This document shows, piece after piece, positions 18,052 to 27,052 of a stretch of DNA of 64,000 nucleotides. Positions within the stretch are counted from its first letter, which is position 1. Every line of letters begins with the position of its first letter. A model generated the notes under the pieces. It did no database searches, was not told the origin of the DNA, and saw only the letters and a program-made list of their open reading frames with translations. A program made the translations under genes and the position numbers. The DNA is taken from positions 124,001-188,000 of the forward strand of contig JAKLGV010000001.1 of assembly GCA_022710585.1 (NCBI GenBank), given 5' to 3'. This DNA comes from Deltaproteobacteria bacterium (GTDB lineage: Bacteria > Desulfobacterota > Syntrophia > Syntrophales > Smithellaceae).

Positions 18052-19077
18052 ATGAAAAAGAAAGATTTATTGAAAAAGAAGGTCGAGCATATCGATATTA
18101 AGAAAATCGATGCCGTGAATATTATCAACGCGATGAAAAAGATGTCTTTTTCCGCGCGCGATCTGGCCAACGCCGCCGACATTTACGACCGGATGCTCAA
18201 AGAGAAAAAATGCGCGGTTATTCTGACTCTGGCGGGCTCCACATCCGCCGCCGGCTGCATGCAGGTTTACGTTGATCTGGTCAAAAACAACATGATTGAC
18301 GCCATCGTGGCGACCGGCGCGTCGATTGTGGATATGGATTTTTTCGAAGCGCTGGGATTCAGCCATTATCAGGGCACGCCTTTTGTTGACGACAAATTAT
18401 TGCGCTCCCTTTATATCGACCGGATTTACGATACGTTCATCAGCGAAGATGATTTGCAGGCCTGCGACAAGACGATCAAGAAAATCGCCGATGCGCTGGA
18501 ACCCCGCCCCTATTCGTCGCGGGAATTTATTGCGGAGATGGGCAAATATCTGGTGAAAAACGCGAAGAAGAAAAATTCTCTGGTTCAGGCGGCCTACGAA
18601 AACAACGTGCCGATTTTCTGTCCGGCGTTTTCCGACAGCTCCGCCGGTTTCGGACTCGTTTTACATCAGGTTGAACGCCCTGAAAAGCATCTTTCCATCG
18701 ATTCCGTAAAAGATTTTCTGGAATTGACACAGATAAAAATCAAGGCCGGAACCAGCGGCCTGCTGATGATCGGTGGCGGCGTGCCGAAAAACTTCGCCCA
18801 GGATACCGTTGTCTGCGCCGAAATTCTGGGAAAAGACGTTCCCATGCACAAGTATGCCGTGCAGATTACCGTGGCAGACGTGCGCGACGGCGCCTGCTCC
18901 AGCTCCACGCTCAAAGAAGCCAATTCCTGGGGCAAGGTGGATTCCTCCTGTGAGCAGATGGTTTATGCCGAAGCCACAACGGTCCTGCCGCTTCTGGCCA
19001 GCTACGCCTATCATCAGGGAAACTGGAAGAAAAGAAAGAAATGGAATTTATCCAAAATTTTTGACGCGAAAAAGTAA
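18052..19077 (+). CDS. Deoxyhypusine-synthase-family protein
   Basis: 341 residues. The C-terminal motif EANSWGKV contains the lysine that in deoxyhypusine synthase forms the imine with the aminobutyl group taken from spermidine, so the enzyme looks catalytically competent. Other family stretches are TLAGSTSAAG and the SDSSAGFG region. Bacteria lack eIF5A, the usual substrate; family members in bacteria are thought to act in polyamine metabolism, for example as homospermidine synthase, but the substrate here is unproven. GGGAG lies about 13 bases before the ATG. A strong terminator follows at 19109-19147. The ATP-grasp gene is immediately upstream. Confidence 0.9.
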   Translation: MKKKDLLKKKVEHIDIKKIDAVNIINAMKKMSFSARDLANAADIYDRMLKEKKCAVILTLAGSTSAAGCMQVYVDLVKNNMIDAIVATGASIVDMDFFEALGFSHYQGTPFVDDKLLRSLYIDRIYDTFISEDDLQACDKTIKKIADALEPRPYSSREFIAEMGKYLVKNAKKKNSLVQAAYENNVPIFCPAFSDSSAGFGLVLHQVERPEKHLSIDSVKDFLELTQIKIKAGTSGLLMIGGGVPKNFAQDTVVCAEILGKDVPMHKYAVQITVADVRDGACSSSTLKEANSWGKVDSSCEQMVYAEATTVLPLLASYAYHQGNWKKRKKWNLSKIFDAKK

Positions 19078-19108
19078 GCGTCCGGTTTCCCGCGGAATGG
19101 ATGTCGAT

Positions 19109-19147
19109 AAAAAAAGGTTGCTCCCGTAAAACACGGGGCAACCTTTT
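19109..19147. terminator. Bidirectional rho-independent terminator
   Basis: GGTTGC and CCCGT pair with ACGGG and GCAACC around a short AAAAC loop, with A-run before and T-run after. It sits between the convergent DHS-family gene and the small exported protein gene, so it can serve both strands. Confidence 0.85.
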
Positions 19148-19170
19148 TTTGCTGAATCAGCCGGAGTGAA

Positions 19171-19434
19171 TTATTTTTTCTTGGCTTCTTTGGCTTCGAC
19201 GGATACGGCTTTCATCGTGTATTCAATCGTCACTTTGGAGCCCACTTTTAAATCGCCGGTCACTTTCGTGGAAGCGTCACGGGCGACTTCCCATTTTTCC
19301 TTACCCTTCTGGACAACGATGTAATTGGCATTGACCTCCAGAACCGGACCGGTCACCTGATACGTTTTGCCGGCGGCAAAAGCAACCGATGCAACAAAAA
19401 GCAACGCGCACGCAAGAACTAAAGCTTTTTTCAT
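19171..19434 (-). CDS. Small exported protein of unknown function
   Basis: 87 residues. A clear signal peptide (MKKALVLACALLFVASVAFA) would leave a ~67-residue periplasmic protein beginning AGKTYQVTGPVLEV. The mature part has alternating beta-type segments (YIVVQKGKEKWEVARD, VGSKVTIEYTMKAVSVEA), suggesting a small OB-like beta barrel, and ends in a Lys/Glu/Ala tail. TTG and ATG codons stand immediately upstream (19440, 19437); the ATG at 19434, 7 bases after AGGAGG, is chosen. It has its own promoter and terminator, so it is a single-gene unit. Confidence 0.85.
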   Translation of the reverse strand: MKKALVLACALLFVASVAFAAGKTYQVTGPVLEVNANYIVVQKGKEKWEVARDASTKVTGDLKVGSKVTIEYTMKAVSVEAKEAKKK

Positions 19435-19482
19435 CATCAATCCTCCTTTTTAAAATGTTAAGTTGTTAATTTTAGGTAAGAT

Positions 19483-19511
19483 TCTCTATCAAAGCTGATG
19501 ACGATTGTCAA
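19483..19511 (-). promoter_or_regulatory. Promoter of the small exported protein gene
   Basis: On the minus strand, TTGACA (19511-19506), a 17-base spacer and TAGAGA (19488-19483). It lies about 49 bases ahead of the ATG at 19434. Confidence 0.5.
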
Positions 19512-19599
19512 AGTTATTTATACCGAAATTTAATACTGCTTGACTCTGATTATTTTACCGGATAATTTCAACACCAGTATTTTTTATCATGTGAACATT

Positions 19600-19854
19600 A
19601 TGACAGAAGAAAAACTGAATCTGGATTATCCCTGCGTCTGGATTTATAAAATCATCGGAACTGATCAGGAGGAAATGAAATCCGCGGTTCGCGAAATCAT
19701 TGGCGACCGTTCCTTTTCCATCAACCTTTCCCGCACCAGTGAGAATGCGAAGTATCACAGCCTGAACGTGGAAGTCACCGTCGAAAGCGAATCCCATCGT
19801 CAGGCCATCTACGAAGCGCTCAAATCTCACCGGGCCATCAAGATTATTTTATAA
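19600..19854 (+). CDS. DUF493 (YbeD-like) family protein
   Basis: 84 residues from the ATG at 19600. The sequence YPCVWIYKIIG, then SLNVEVTVESE and a final IYEALKSHRAIKIIL, is the ferredoxin-like alpha/beta fold of the DUF493/YbeD family, about 85-90 residues long. The frame is open from 19540, but those extra 20 residues are hydrophobic filler outside the family. Function is not established for the family; regulatory (ACT-like) roles have been suggested. No clear ribosome binding site was seen. Confidence 0.85.
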   Translation: MTEEKLNLDYPCVWIYKIIGTDQEEMKSAVREIIGDRSFSINLSRTSENAKYHSLNVEVTVESESHRQAIYEALKSHRAIKIIL

Positions 19855-19937
19855 ATCAGCTCCGGATCCTTATCGCGCAATCCCGGTTATTGCATCGCCT
19901 TTCAGATCATTGATCCGTTTTGGCTGCATCCGGATGA

Positions 19938-20576
19938 TTATTCTTTGACGTACCCCACGGTCTGCGCCAAAACAATTTTCTGATGGTCGCCCAGTTTCAT
20001 GGCTTTGGCCAGAGCTTCTTTGTCAATCGATCCTCTGACAACCGTACCCAATCCTTCGGATGCGCAAAACAGGTAAACATTCTCACTGATAAAACCGGTA
20101 TCCGTTGCCGCATAAAAATTCTTTTCGTCATTGCTCATATTGCCCATTTTTTTATAATCAGCCACATAAATCAACGTCACCGGCGCCTTGGCGACAAACG
20201 ACTGTTTGCCGGTGAGGGCGCGGATATCCTGAATGACAACCGGCTTCAAGGCATGGGTTTTTGCCTCATACAAATACAAGCCTTCGGGAAGGGCAACATA
20301 GATATCGATGCTCTGTTTGTTCATCGCTGAAGGAGCGGTGCGCTTTGCTGCCGCCGGCCGGTTGATACCGCAGGCCGCCCAGAGCATATTGGATAAAATG
20401 TTTGCCGGAAGTTTTTTCACATCAAAGGAGCGTTCGGATTTTCTTTCCTTCAGCGCCTGCATCAGCGTTTTTCCGCCATCCAGTTGCGGTGCCGGAAGTT
20501 TGATGATTTCCGCGGCGATGCCCAGTGAAAAACAAAAAAGCGAGATCACAACAACAACAAATGCTTTCTTCAACAT
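19938..20576 (-). CDS. Exported SagB-type nitroreductase/dehydrogenase family protein
   Basis: 212 residues from the ATG at 20576, which has GGAGG 7 bases upstream. An N-terminal signal peptide (hydrophobic to AEIIKLPAP) is followed by a nitroreductase fold: RKSERSFDVKKLP carries the FMN-binding Arg/Ser pattern, with LSNMLWAACGINRP and the end GLGTVVRGSID typical of SagB/ThcOx-type flavoproteins. An FMN enzyme with a signal peptide is unusual; it might be exported folded or the hydrophobic stretch might be an anchor. Substrate unknown. It stands alone on the minus strand next to the acyl-CoA synthetase gene. Confidence 0.88.
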   Translation of the reverse strand: MLKKAFVVVVISLFCFSLGIAAEIIKLPAPQLDGGKTLMQALKERKSERSFDVKKLPANILSNMLWAACGINRPAAAKRTAPSAMNKQSIDIYVALPEGLYLYEAKTHALKPVVIQDIRALTGKQSFVAKAPVTLIYVADYKKMGNMSNDEKNFYAATDTGFISENVYLFCASEGLGTVVRGSIDKEALAKAMKLGDHQKIVLAQTVGYVKE

Positions 20577-20664
20577 TTTCAACCTCCTTCTCTTGAAAAA
20601 CGTTTTGCCTGACCACGTCAATTACCTACGAGGTCCTCTTTTTACACTTTAGCCTGCCGCCATG

Positions 20665-22512
20665 TTAACCGGAACAAAGCAGGGTTTCACGGCCGTTGAC
20701 AATGAAGTTATTTTTAATTTTATTAAATTCATCGGCGCTTAACAAACGATAGGCGTTGTCCCCACGCTGCCGGAAATAAATTCTCATGCCGGGTGTATTT
20801 TCAATATTAAAATGTTCGCGCTTGAAAGGCCGCACAATAATTTTCTGCGTATCCGTCACTGTAAATTTGTCAACCACGCGAATATAATCAGGCATCCATT
20901 TCGGGTCCATGCCGCCTTCTTTCTGCTGCTGAACGAACCAGGCATAAACATCATGGGGATTAAAGGTTTCTCCTTCTTTTAGCTGAACCGTCACCATGAC
21001 CTTTTCATCGGCCACCTCACACGGCGCGCCGTAGGCAATGGCGCAATCCACACAGGGAACCTTCTGCGTGAATTCCAGAACGTTTTCCGCTGAAAAATTT
21101 TCCCCGTCCTTGCGAATCCAGTCATCGGTGCGGCCATTGAAGAACATATAGCGTTTGCCGCTGACTATCCGGATATGCCCCAGATCGCCCGAATGATACC
21201 AGCCGTTGCGGAATTTCTGGTTGGACGCCCCCGCATTGCCGAAATACCCTTCGAACCGGAGGTTGTTTTCGCCGACCTTACGGCAGATTTCGCCCACGGC
21301 TTTATCATAATTCGTCAGCGCGCCGCTCGCGTCCACGATGCCCGGTTCACATTCTTTGTCCTCTTCATTCAGGATGCGGATGGAGGAATCGACCTTGCCG
21401 ACCGAATCCACCGGATCGCCGGGCAGATTGGCCGTGGTAATAACGGCTTCGGTAGATCCGTAGATTTCATAGATATGCTCCATGCCCAGATAGCGTTTCA
21501 GTTTGATGCGATCGTTGACCGTCGCGCCGTTGCCGTAAGCCTTGCGAAACCGGTTTTGCGGATGCCTGGCCAGCGCGGTCTCTATCGCTTCGCCGTTGCC
21601 GTATTTGCGCTCCAGGGCATCAATGATGTAATGCAGTGGCTGCCCGACATAATTCAGGAAAGTAACGCCATATTTGAGCATATCTTCTTCAAAGGCGCTG
21701 GCGGAAAAGCGCCGCTTCAGAACAAAACTGCCTCCAACAATGATCTGCGGCAGGATGCCGATATACCAGGCGTTGGAATGAAAAAGCGGCATGGAAATGT
21801 AGCCCCGGTCATTCTTATTAAGATGAACGGCCGATTGCACCACAAATCCCGCGCCGAACAATTTGATATGCGTGCAGGGCACTCCCTTGGGCAGGCCCGA
21901 TGTACCCGATGTATAGATCACAATGACCGGACTGAAATTATCAATCTTAACCTGATAACTTGCAGGCACTTCAACACGAGCGGCTTCCACAACCGCATCC
22001 TCCAGCGACTTAAAACCCGTTGACTGAAAGGGTTTCTTGTCGCCGACAAAATAAACATCTTCAGGTCCGATGACCTGCACATCTTTGATCACATCCTGCA
22101 CTTCCTTCAAAGTGCTTTCGTTGATCATCAAAAACGATATTTGCGCCTGATCCATGACTTTGGCCAGCGTCTCCCCGCGAAAGCCGGAATTGATGGCAAA
22201 AAGAACGGAGTTGCTCAGTCCCGCGCCAAACGATGCGAAAAGAAACTCCGGATTGTTGTCCATGTAAACGCCGAAAGAAAGCCGCTGATCTTTTTTCAGT
22301 TTCCCGCCGTCCACCAGCTTTTTCCTGACACTGAGAAAAAAATGCGCGTAGCGCTGAGACTGCTGATAAACCTCTCCATAGGTGTATTCGCGCCCTTCAA
22401 ATATAAAAAATACCCGATTGCGCCGCGGCCACAACCACCGGAAAGCAACGTTAATCATGGTGCGAAAATTGATGAAGCCCAGATAATTTCGGATCATGGA
22501 TTTGAGATTCAT
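20665..22512 (-). CDS. AMP-dependent acyl-CoA synthetase (long/very-long-chain, FATP-like)
   Basis: 615 residues. The AMP-binding signature is VIYTSGTSGLPKGVP, with YGSTEAV and YHSGDLGHI as the A5 and A7 motifs and IRKDGENFSAENV near the hinge. It activates a carboxylic acid to its CoA thioester with ATP. The N-terminal membrane-associating segment and the architecture recall FATP/very-long-chain synthetases. The frame extends to a TTG at 22551; the ATG at 22512 is chosen, although GGGGAGG lies rather far (about 14 bases) upstream. In a fatty-acid-degrading syntroph it could feed beta-oxidation. The chain-length preference cannot be read. Confidence 0.93.
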   Translation of the reverse strand: MNLKSMIRNYLGFINFRTMINVAFRWLWPRRNRVFFIFEGREYTYGEVYQQSQRYAHFFLSVRKKLVDGGKLKKDQRLSFGVYMDNNPEFLFASFGAGLSNSVLFAINSGFRGETLAKVMDQAQISFLMINESTLKEVQDVIKDVQVIGPEDVYFVGDKKPFQSTGFKSLEDAVVEAARVEVPASYQVKIDNFSPVIVIYTSGTSGLPKGVPCTHIKLFGAGFVVQSAVHLNKNDRGYISMPLFHSNAWYIGILPQIIVGGSFVLKRRFSASAFEEDMLKYGVTFLNYVGQPLHYIIDALERKYGNGEAIETALARHPQNRFRKAYGNGATVNDRIKLKRYLGMEHIYEIYGSTEAVITTANLPGDPVDSVGKVDSSIRILNEEDKECEPGIVDASGALTNYDKAVGEICRKVGENNLRFEGYFGNAGASNQKFRNGWYHSGDLGHIRIVSGKRYMFFNGRTDDWIRKDGENFSAENVLEFTQKVPCVDCAIAYGAPCEVADEKVMVTVQLKEGETFNPHDVYAWFVQQQKEGGMDPKWMPDYIRVVDKFTVTDTQKIIVRPFKREHFNIENTPGMRIYFRQRGDNAYRLLSADEFNKIKNNFIVNGRETLLCSG

Positions 22513-22695
22513 TTTTGACTGCTTTGCCTCCCCTGTAAAAATATTACGCAAATGGCAAAAACATAAACGTATTTATTTTTCTCAAAAGCGGTACAATAAG
22601 TCAATGATTAAATGCGCCAATGGATTCGGGCTATTTGCCGATTTTCATAAGCTGGTTCACTCTTGCAGACTGAATGGAAGACTCACATCCGGATC

Positions 22696-24378
22696 TCAGA
22701 TGCTCAGGGGGCGATTCAGTTCCTGACGGGCATCTTCCGTCAGCGCTTTCAGCTGCTCGGCCGGAATACCCAGATTCAGCAGCGTCTGATTGACGATTTC
22801 CAGACTGGCTTCAAATTCCGGCTGCACCACATAGGTCACGCCTTTTTGATAAAGCGCCCTCATCTCTTCCACGCCTTCCGCACGGGCAATAATATGAATG
22901 TCCGGTTTTATTCTCTGTGCGTGATCGATGATCCCCAGCGAAATGACCGCGACCGGCGTGGTGATCAGCAGAAGTCTTGCCTTCTGCAGATCCGCCGCGT
23001 CCAGAATGATTCTTCTGCCGGCGTCTCCGAAGATAATCGGGAAACCGCATTCTTTGATTTCATCCACGCGGCGGGAATTATATTCCAGCACCACAAATGG
23101 AATATCCATCTTGCGAAGAACATTGGCCACGGAAATCCCGACCCGGCCGCCTCCGGCAATCACAATATGGTCTTTTAAACCGCTTTTCGGAAAATACAGG
23201 GGCTCCAGTTGAAGCGGCTTGATCCAGCGGCGCGCGAACGCGTAAAGCGGCGTGGTCAGCCCTGATATGAAAGGCGTTAGAAACATGGTGACGATGGTCA
23301 TGGTCAGAACCATCGTGTAGAATTCCGCGGAAACCGATTTTGTCCCGACGCCGACCCGTCCGAGAATAAAGGAGAACTCGCCCACCTGCGAAAGCCCGAG
23401 GCCCATTGCCAGCGGGATCACATTGCGATAGCCGAATGATCGGCTGAGCACCGCAAGAATGAGCGCTTTGCCCAGCATGACCAGCAGCACCAACTGTAAA
23501 ATCATTTTCCAGTTCTGGAGCAGATAATTTATGTCCAGCAGCATCCCGATGGACGTAAAAAACAGCAAGCTGAATACGTCCCGCAACGGAACAATGTCGC
23601 TCAAGGCCTGATAGCCGTAGTCCGATTCGCTCAGCAGGATACCGGCAACGAACGCGCCGAAAGCGAAAGAAAGTCCGAAGATATAAGTGCCGTAGCCGAT
23701 GCCCAGCCCGATGGCCGTCGTGGTGATGAGAAATAATTCGCGCGAATTCCAGTTGGCGATATATTGCATCAGACGGGGGATGATTTTTGTTCCAATCAGA
23801 ATCATCGCCAGCAGGAAAACCGCGGCCTTGATCGCGGCCCAGAGCAGAATCGAAAGACCGTTCTGGACGTTGCTCAACTGCGGCAGGATAATCAGCATCG
23901 GCACAACCGCCAGATCCTGGACAATCAGCACTCCGATCATCACGCGGCTGGACAGCGTGCCCATCATCCCCTGCTTCTCGAGCGTCTTGATCATGACCAT
24001 GGTGCTGGACAAGGAAATCAGAGCGCCGAACCACACCGAAGAAGTCCACGACCAGCCCAGTAGATGGCCGATGCCGAAGCCGTAGAGCATCGTGAGAATG
24101 ATTTGCACCGGCGTGCCGAACAGCGCGATCGCCCGCACAGGTTTCAATTCCCGAAAGGAAAATTCCAGCCCCAGTGCAAAAAGCAGCAGAGCAACGCCGA
24201 TTTCCGCCAGTTTTTCGATATTATGAAGATCCGAAACCGTGATCCCGCCTGTATAAGGTCCGACCGCGATGCCGGCCAGAATGTAGCCGAGAATCAAGGG
24301 CTGCCTGAGCGCCTGCGCAATCAGTCCGCCCAAAAGCGCGGCCATCACGATAATGACAATGTCTCCGGCAAGTCCCAT
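22696..24378 (-). CDS. Kef-type cation/proton antiporter with RCK N-terminal domain
   Basis: 560 residues from the ATG at 24378. About twelve transmembrane helices form a CPA2-type Na+/H+ exchanger domain ([22 protein letters not shown]). After about residue 400 comes a cytoplasmic RCK/TrkA-N Rossmann domain ([18 protein letters not shown]). Members export K+ or Na+ against protons and are gated by nucleotides or thiols. The frame runs back to a TTG at 24399, but the ATG start gives the usual short N-terminus. No RCK C-terminal (TrkA-C) domain is apparent. It is not visibly in an operon. Confidence 0.93.
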   Translation of the reverse strand: MGLAGDIVIIVMAALLGGLIAQALRQPLILGYILAGIAVGPYTGGITVSDLHNIEKLAEIGVALLLFALGLEFSFRELKPVRAIALFGTPVQIILTMLYGFGIGHLLGWSWTSSVWFGALISLSSTMVMIKTLEKQGMMGTLSSRVMIGVLIVQDLAVVPMLIILPQLSNVQNGLSILLWAAIKAAVFLLAMILIGTKIIPRLMQYIANWNSRELFLITTTAIGLGIGYGTYIFGLSFAFGAFVAGILLSESDYGYQALSDIVPLRDVFSLLFFTSIGMLLDINYLLQNWKMILQLVLLVMLGKALILAVLSRSFGYRNVIPLAMGLGLSQVGEFSFILGRVGVGTKSVSAEFYTMVLTMTIVTMFLTPFISGLTTPLYAFARRWIKPLQLEPLYFPKSGLKDHIVIAGGGRVGISVANVLRKMDIPFVVLEYNSRRVDEIKECGFPIIFGDAGRRIILDAADLQKARLLLITTPVAVISLGIIDHAQRIKPDIHIIARAEGVEEMRALYQKGVTYVVQPEFEASLEIVNQTLLNLGIPAEQLKALTEDARQELNRPLSI

Positions 24379-24510
24379 AGAAAGATTATCCCGACACAAT
24401 AAGATTTGAATATCGTTTGAAGATGATGTTATCTTTTATCACATTTCCGTTTCTAAATCTTACAAAAATTCATCAGCTATGAATAAATATTGGATGGGAT
24501 CTTGTGTTGC

Positions 24511-24537
24511 GGCCAATGCGCTACAGCAGCATTGGCC
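24511..24537. repeat. Perfect inverted repeat/hairpin
   Basis: GGCCAATGC and GCATTGGCC flank a 9-base loop. It lies 48 bases downstream of the end of the GT-C/TPR gene on the minus strand. There is no T-run, so it may be a weak terminator or mRNA-end stabiliser. Confidence 0.45.
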
Positions 24538-24584
24538 TGGCCGGATGATCGCCGGGTGTCGTCTGTCTTAAAGCACCCCTGGCG

Positions 24585-26063
24585 TCACCGGCATATCCCT
24601 CTGTCCCCGACAATTTCCAATGATCGGCACAGCCCCAATTCACAGGCTTTGTGAATATCACGGCAACCCTGCTCTACTTTTCCAATCGATAAATAAGCGC
24701 CGCCCCGGTTGTTGTATGCCAATCCATGGTCCGGCTTCAGCCGGATGGCCTCATCGTAGTCCGCAATGGCCTTTTCATAAAGGCCGATTTCTCCATAAAC
24801 AGCCCCCCGGTTGGTGAAGGCCAGGTAATTCTCTTTTGTTGCCAGAATGGCATGGTTCCAGATTTCCAGGCTGTTTTTCCAGTAGCCGCATTGCATCCAT
24901 GCCAGAGACGTCATCACGACAAGAATTAACATGGCCGCGGGGAATAAAATCTTTCGAAAAACCGTCATCTTTTCTGCCAGCGCATCAATCCCCCACGCAA
25001 GCGCAACGGCAAGACCGACGGAGGGCAGATATGTGTAGCGGTCCGCCATGGCCTGAGCGCCGGACTGCACCAGACCGATGACCGGAATCAGCGTGAGCAG
25101 ATACCAGAACCAGCCGACAAATAAATAAGGCAGTGCTTTAAGGTGATAAAGCGCGGCGGCACTAATCAGAACAAGCAGTGTGGCAGAGGCAAAGATTGTC
25201 CATAAGGACAGGGATGAGTGATACGGATAAAACACTGCTAAGTTAAAGGGCCAGAGGGTTTTTCCCAGGTAAGCGACATACGAAACAACCGCGTTGGCGG
25301 TATTTGCGTCTTGGAACATCGGTCCCCCGATGGACGTTGCGCCGATCTTCCCCTTTGCCAGTAACGTGACGATGCTGACCGCAGTGGCCAGCGCGATAAA
25401 AGGAATCTTTTCTACGATCAATTGAAATTTTCTGCTCTTTCCTGACGCTGCTGTCTGCCAGCGCTGCAGCGGCCAATAGTCAAGAAGCATCAGCACAAAC
25501 GGCAGCGTAACCAGCATGGGCTTGGACATTAACGCCGCACCATACAAGAACAGACAGAGCATATACCTCGACAGTTTCGGCGCTTCAGTATAAAAGGCAT
25601 AGGCATAAAGACAGGCCATCCCGAAAAACATGCTCAACACGTCTTTTCTTTCCGCCGCCCAGGCTACCGATTCCACGCGCAGGGGATGAAGGGCAAAAAA
25701 AGCGGCGGCAAAAGCCGCAGGCCAAAGACGGTCTGTCGTTTTATATAGAAACAGAAACAAGAAAATAACGGCCCCGTTGTGCAGCATCAGGCTGACCAGA
25801 TGATGACCGGTAGCGTCGGCGCCAAAGAGGCTCCAGTCCAGCATATGCGAAAGCCAGGTCAGGGGATGCCAGTAACTTAAATAGGCGGTCGTAAACGCCC
25901 ATTTAATGTTTGCCATTTGAAAACCGGATTGCACATAATCGTTGCTGATGATGTACCTTCCGTCGTCGAAATTGATAAATTCATTGCCCGCTATCCGGCC
26001 AAAAGCGATACCGGCGGCAAGCAGGAGCAGTATGATAATGAGATAAGGATGTGTCTTTTTCAT
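24585..26063 (-). CDS. Polytopic GT-C-like membrane protein with C-terminal TPRs
   Basis: 492 residues from the ATG at 26063 (the frame also opens at 26117; neither site has a strong ribosome binding site). After an N-terminal helix comes NEFINFDDGRYI, the acidic first-loop motif seen in GT-C/TMTC-like transferases, then HPLRVESVAWAAERKDVLS, a block shared with the protein at 38696-40453, and roughly ten helices. Two TPR units follow and a Cys tail (GCRDIHKAC, ELGLC, DRGICR) shared with the fragment at 1-306. It probably transfers a sugar from a lipid carrier at the membrane, but acceptor and sugar are unknown. Confidence 0.85.
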   Translation of the reverse strand: MKKTHPYLIIILLLLAAGIAFGRIAGNEFINFDDGRYIISNDYVQSGFQMANIKWAFTTAYLSYWHPLTWLSHMLDWSLFGADATGHHLVSLMLHNGAVIFLFLFLYKTTDRLWPAAFAAAFFALHPLRVESVAWAAERKDVLSMFFGMACLYAYAFYTEAPKLSRYMLCLFLYGAALMSKPMLVTLPFVLMLLDYWPLQRWQTAASGKSRKFQLIVEKIPFIALATAVSIVTLLAKGKIGATSIGGPMFQDANTANAVVSYVAYLGKTLWPFNLAVFYPYHSSLSLWTIFASATLLVLISAAALYHLKALPYLFVGWFWYLLTLIPVIGLVQSGAQAMADRYTYLPSVGLAVALAWGIDALAEKMTVFRKILFPAAMLILVVMTSLAWMQCGYWKNSLEIWNHAILATKENYLAFTNRGAVYGEIGLYEKAIADYDEAIRLKPDHGLAYNNRGGAYLSIGKVEQGCRDIHKACELGLCRSLEIVGDRGICR

Positions 26064-26225
26064 GGACAGGCTAAAATATTCCCTGCATGACAGCGTTCCA
26101 TTCCTTTCCCGGTTCATTTGTCATGCATGATCACCGGCAACTGAATAACCGTGAGATGCGGATGGTTCATGATAACGTATGGCCAAGGGGCAGCGCTGAC
26201 GTCAGCGACCTTCCCTTTACGGTGT

Positions 26226-26897
26226 TTACGGCTGAGATTGCGTCTTCGGCGCAATTCTGATCTCAACCCTTCTGTTTTTCTGACGCCCTGCTTCGGTTTC
26301 GTTGCCGGCCACCGGCATGGTTTTTCCAAACCCGATCGTTTCAATGCGGTTTTCAGCGACACCGCGCATCACCAGCAAATTCTTGACCGTCTGGGCGCGC
26401 CGCCTGGACAGATCCATATTATATTCATCGGAACCGACGCTGTCGGTATGTCCTTCCACGCTGATGAGCGTGTCCGGATATTGATTTAAAACAGCGGCAA
26501 CCCGGTTAATTTCATTGTAGAGCCCCGGGCGCAACTCTGTCGAATTGGTATCAAACGTAACGTCGCCTTTAAACGTCACCGATAGAAGATTGCCTTCTCT
26601 GGTCACGGCGGCAGCCTCCGACCTGGCCAGCGCCTCGCGCATTTCCTTCTCCTGATTATCCATCATTTTGCCGACGCCGTATCCGCCGACGCCGCCGATC
26701 GCCGCACCGATGGCTGCTCCGATCAGCGTGCCTTTTGTGTCGCGACCGATCGCCTGTCCCACGATCGCACCGACCGCGGCGCCGCCCGCCGTTCCAAAAA
26801 TACCGCCCTGCTGGGACTTCGTCATCGTCCCGGTTTGAGCGCATCCTGCCAGAAGCAATATGAAGCAAAGAAAAATAGATGTTAATGTTTTACACAT
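26226..26897 (-). CDS. OmpA-family lipoprotein with glycine-zipper domain
   Basis: 223 residues. The signal peptide ends in the lipobox LAGC (Cys 19). Residues about 30-80 are Gly/Ala-rich zipper repeats (GGAAVGAIVGQAIG, then IGAAIGAAIGG). Residues about 105-215 are an OmpA C-terminal domain with VEGHTDSVGSDEYNMDLSRRRA and the end NRRVEIRI, which binds peptidoglycan. It therefore likely links the outer membrane to the wall, a Pal/YiaD-like role. AGGAGA lies 6 bases before the ATG and a good promoter precedes it. Confidence 0.93.
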   Translation of the reverse strand: MCKTLTSIFLCFILLLAGCAQTGTMTKSQQGGIFGTAGGAAVGAIVGQAIGRDTKGTLIGAAIGAAIGGVGGYGVGKMMDNQEKEMREALARSEAAAVTREGNLLSVTFKGDVTFDTNSTELRPGLYNEINRVAAVLNQYPDTLISVEGHTDSVGSDEYNMDLSRRRAQTVKNLLVMRGVAENRIETIGFGKTMPVAGNETEAGRQKNRRVEIRIAPKTQSQP

Positions 26898-26971
26898 ATC
26901 AAGTCTCCTTTTTAAAAAATTGTATTATCTTAACTTAATCCGATTGATAGAACTACTCTTTGAAGGTTGCG

Positions 26972-27001
26972 AGTATAAACAACAGAGAAGTGAAACGTCA
27001 A
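26972..27001 (-). promoter_or_regulatory. Promoter of the OmpA-family lipoprotein gene
   Basis: On the minus strand, TTGACG (27001-26996), an 18-base spacer and TATACT (26977-26972). The transcript would begin about 70 bases before the ATG. Confidence 0.6.
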
Positions 27002-27052
27002 GATAATATTATTTTGAACTCGAATAGCTGAAAGAAACGACAAAGCAGTCTT

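Noticed and set aside
23078..24049. A 323-codon minus-strand frame inside the Kef antiporter gene.
   Set aside because: It is a shifted frame of the antiporter and its product is rich in His, Arg and Gly with no helices.
26114..26362. An 82-codon minus-strand frame overlapping the OmpA lipoprotein gene.
   Set aside because: It is an out-of-frame reading of the OmpA domain with an Arg-rich product.
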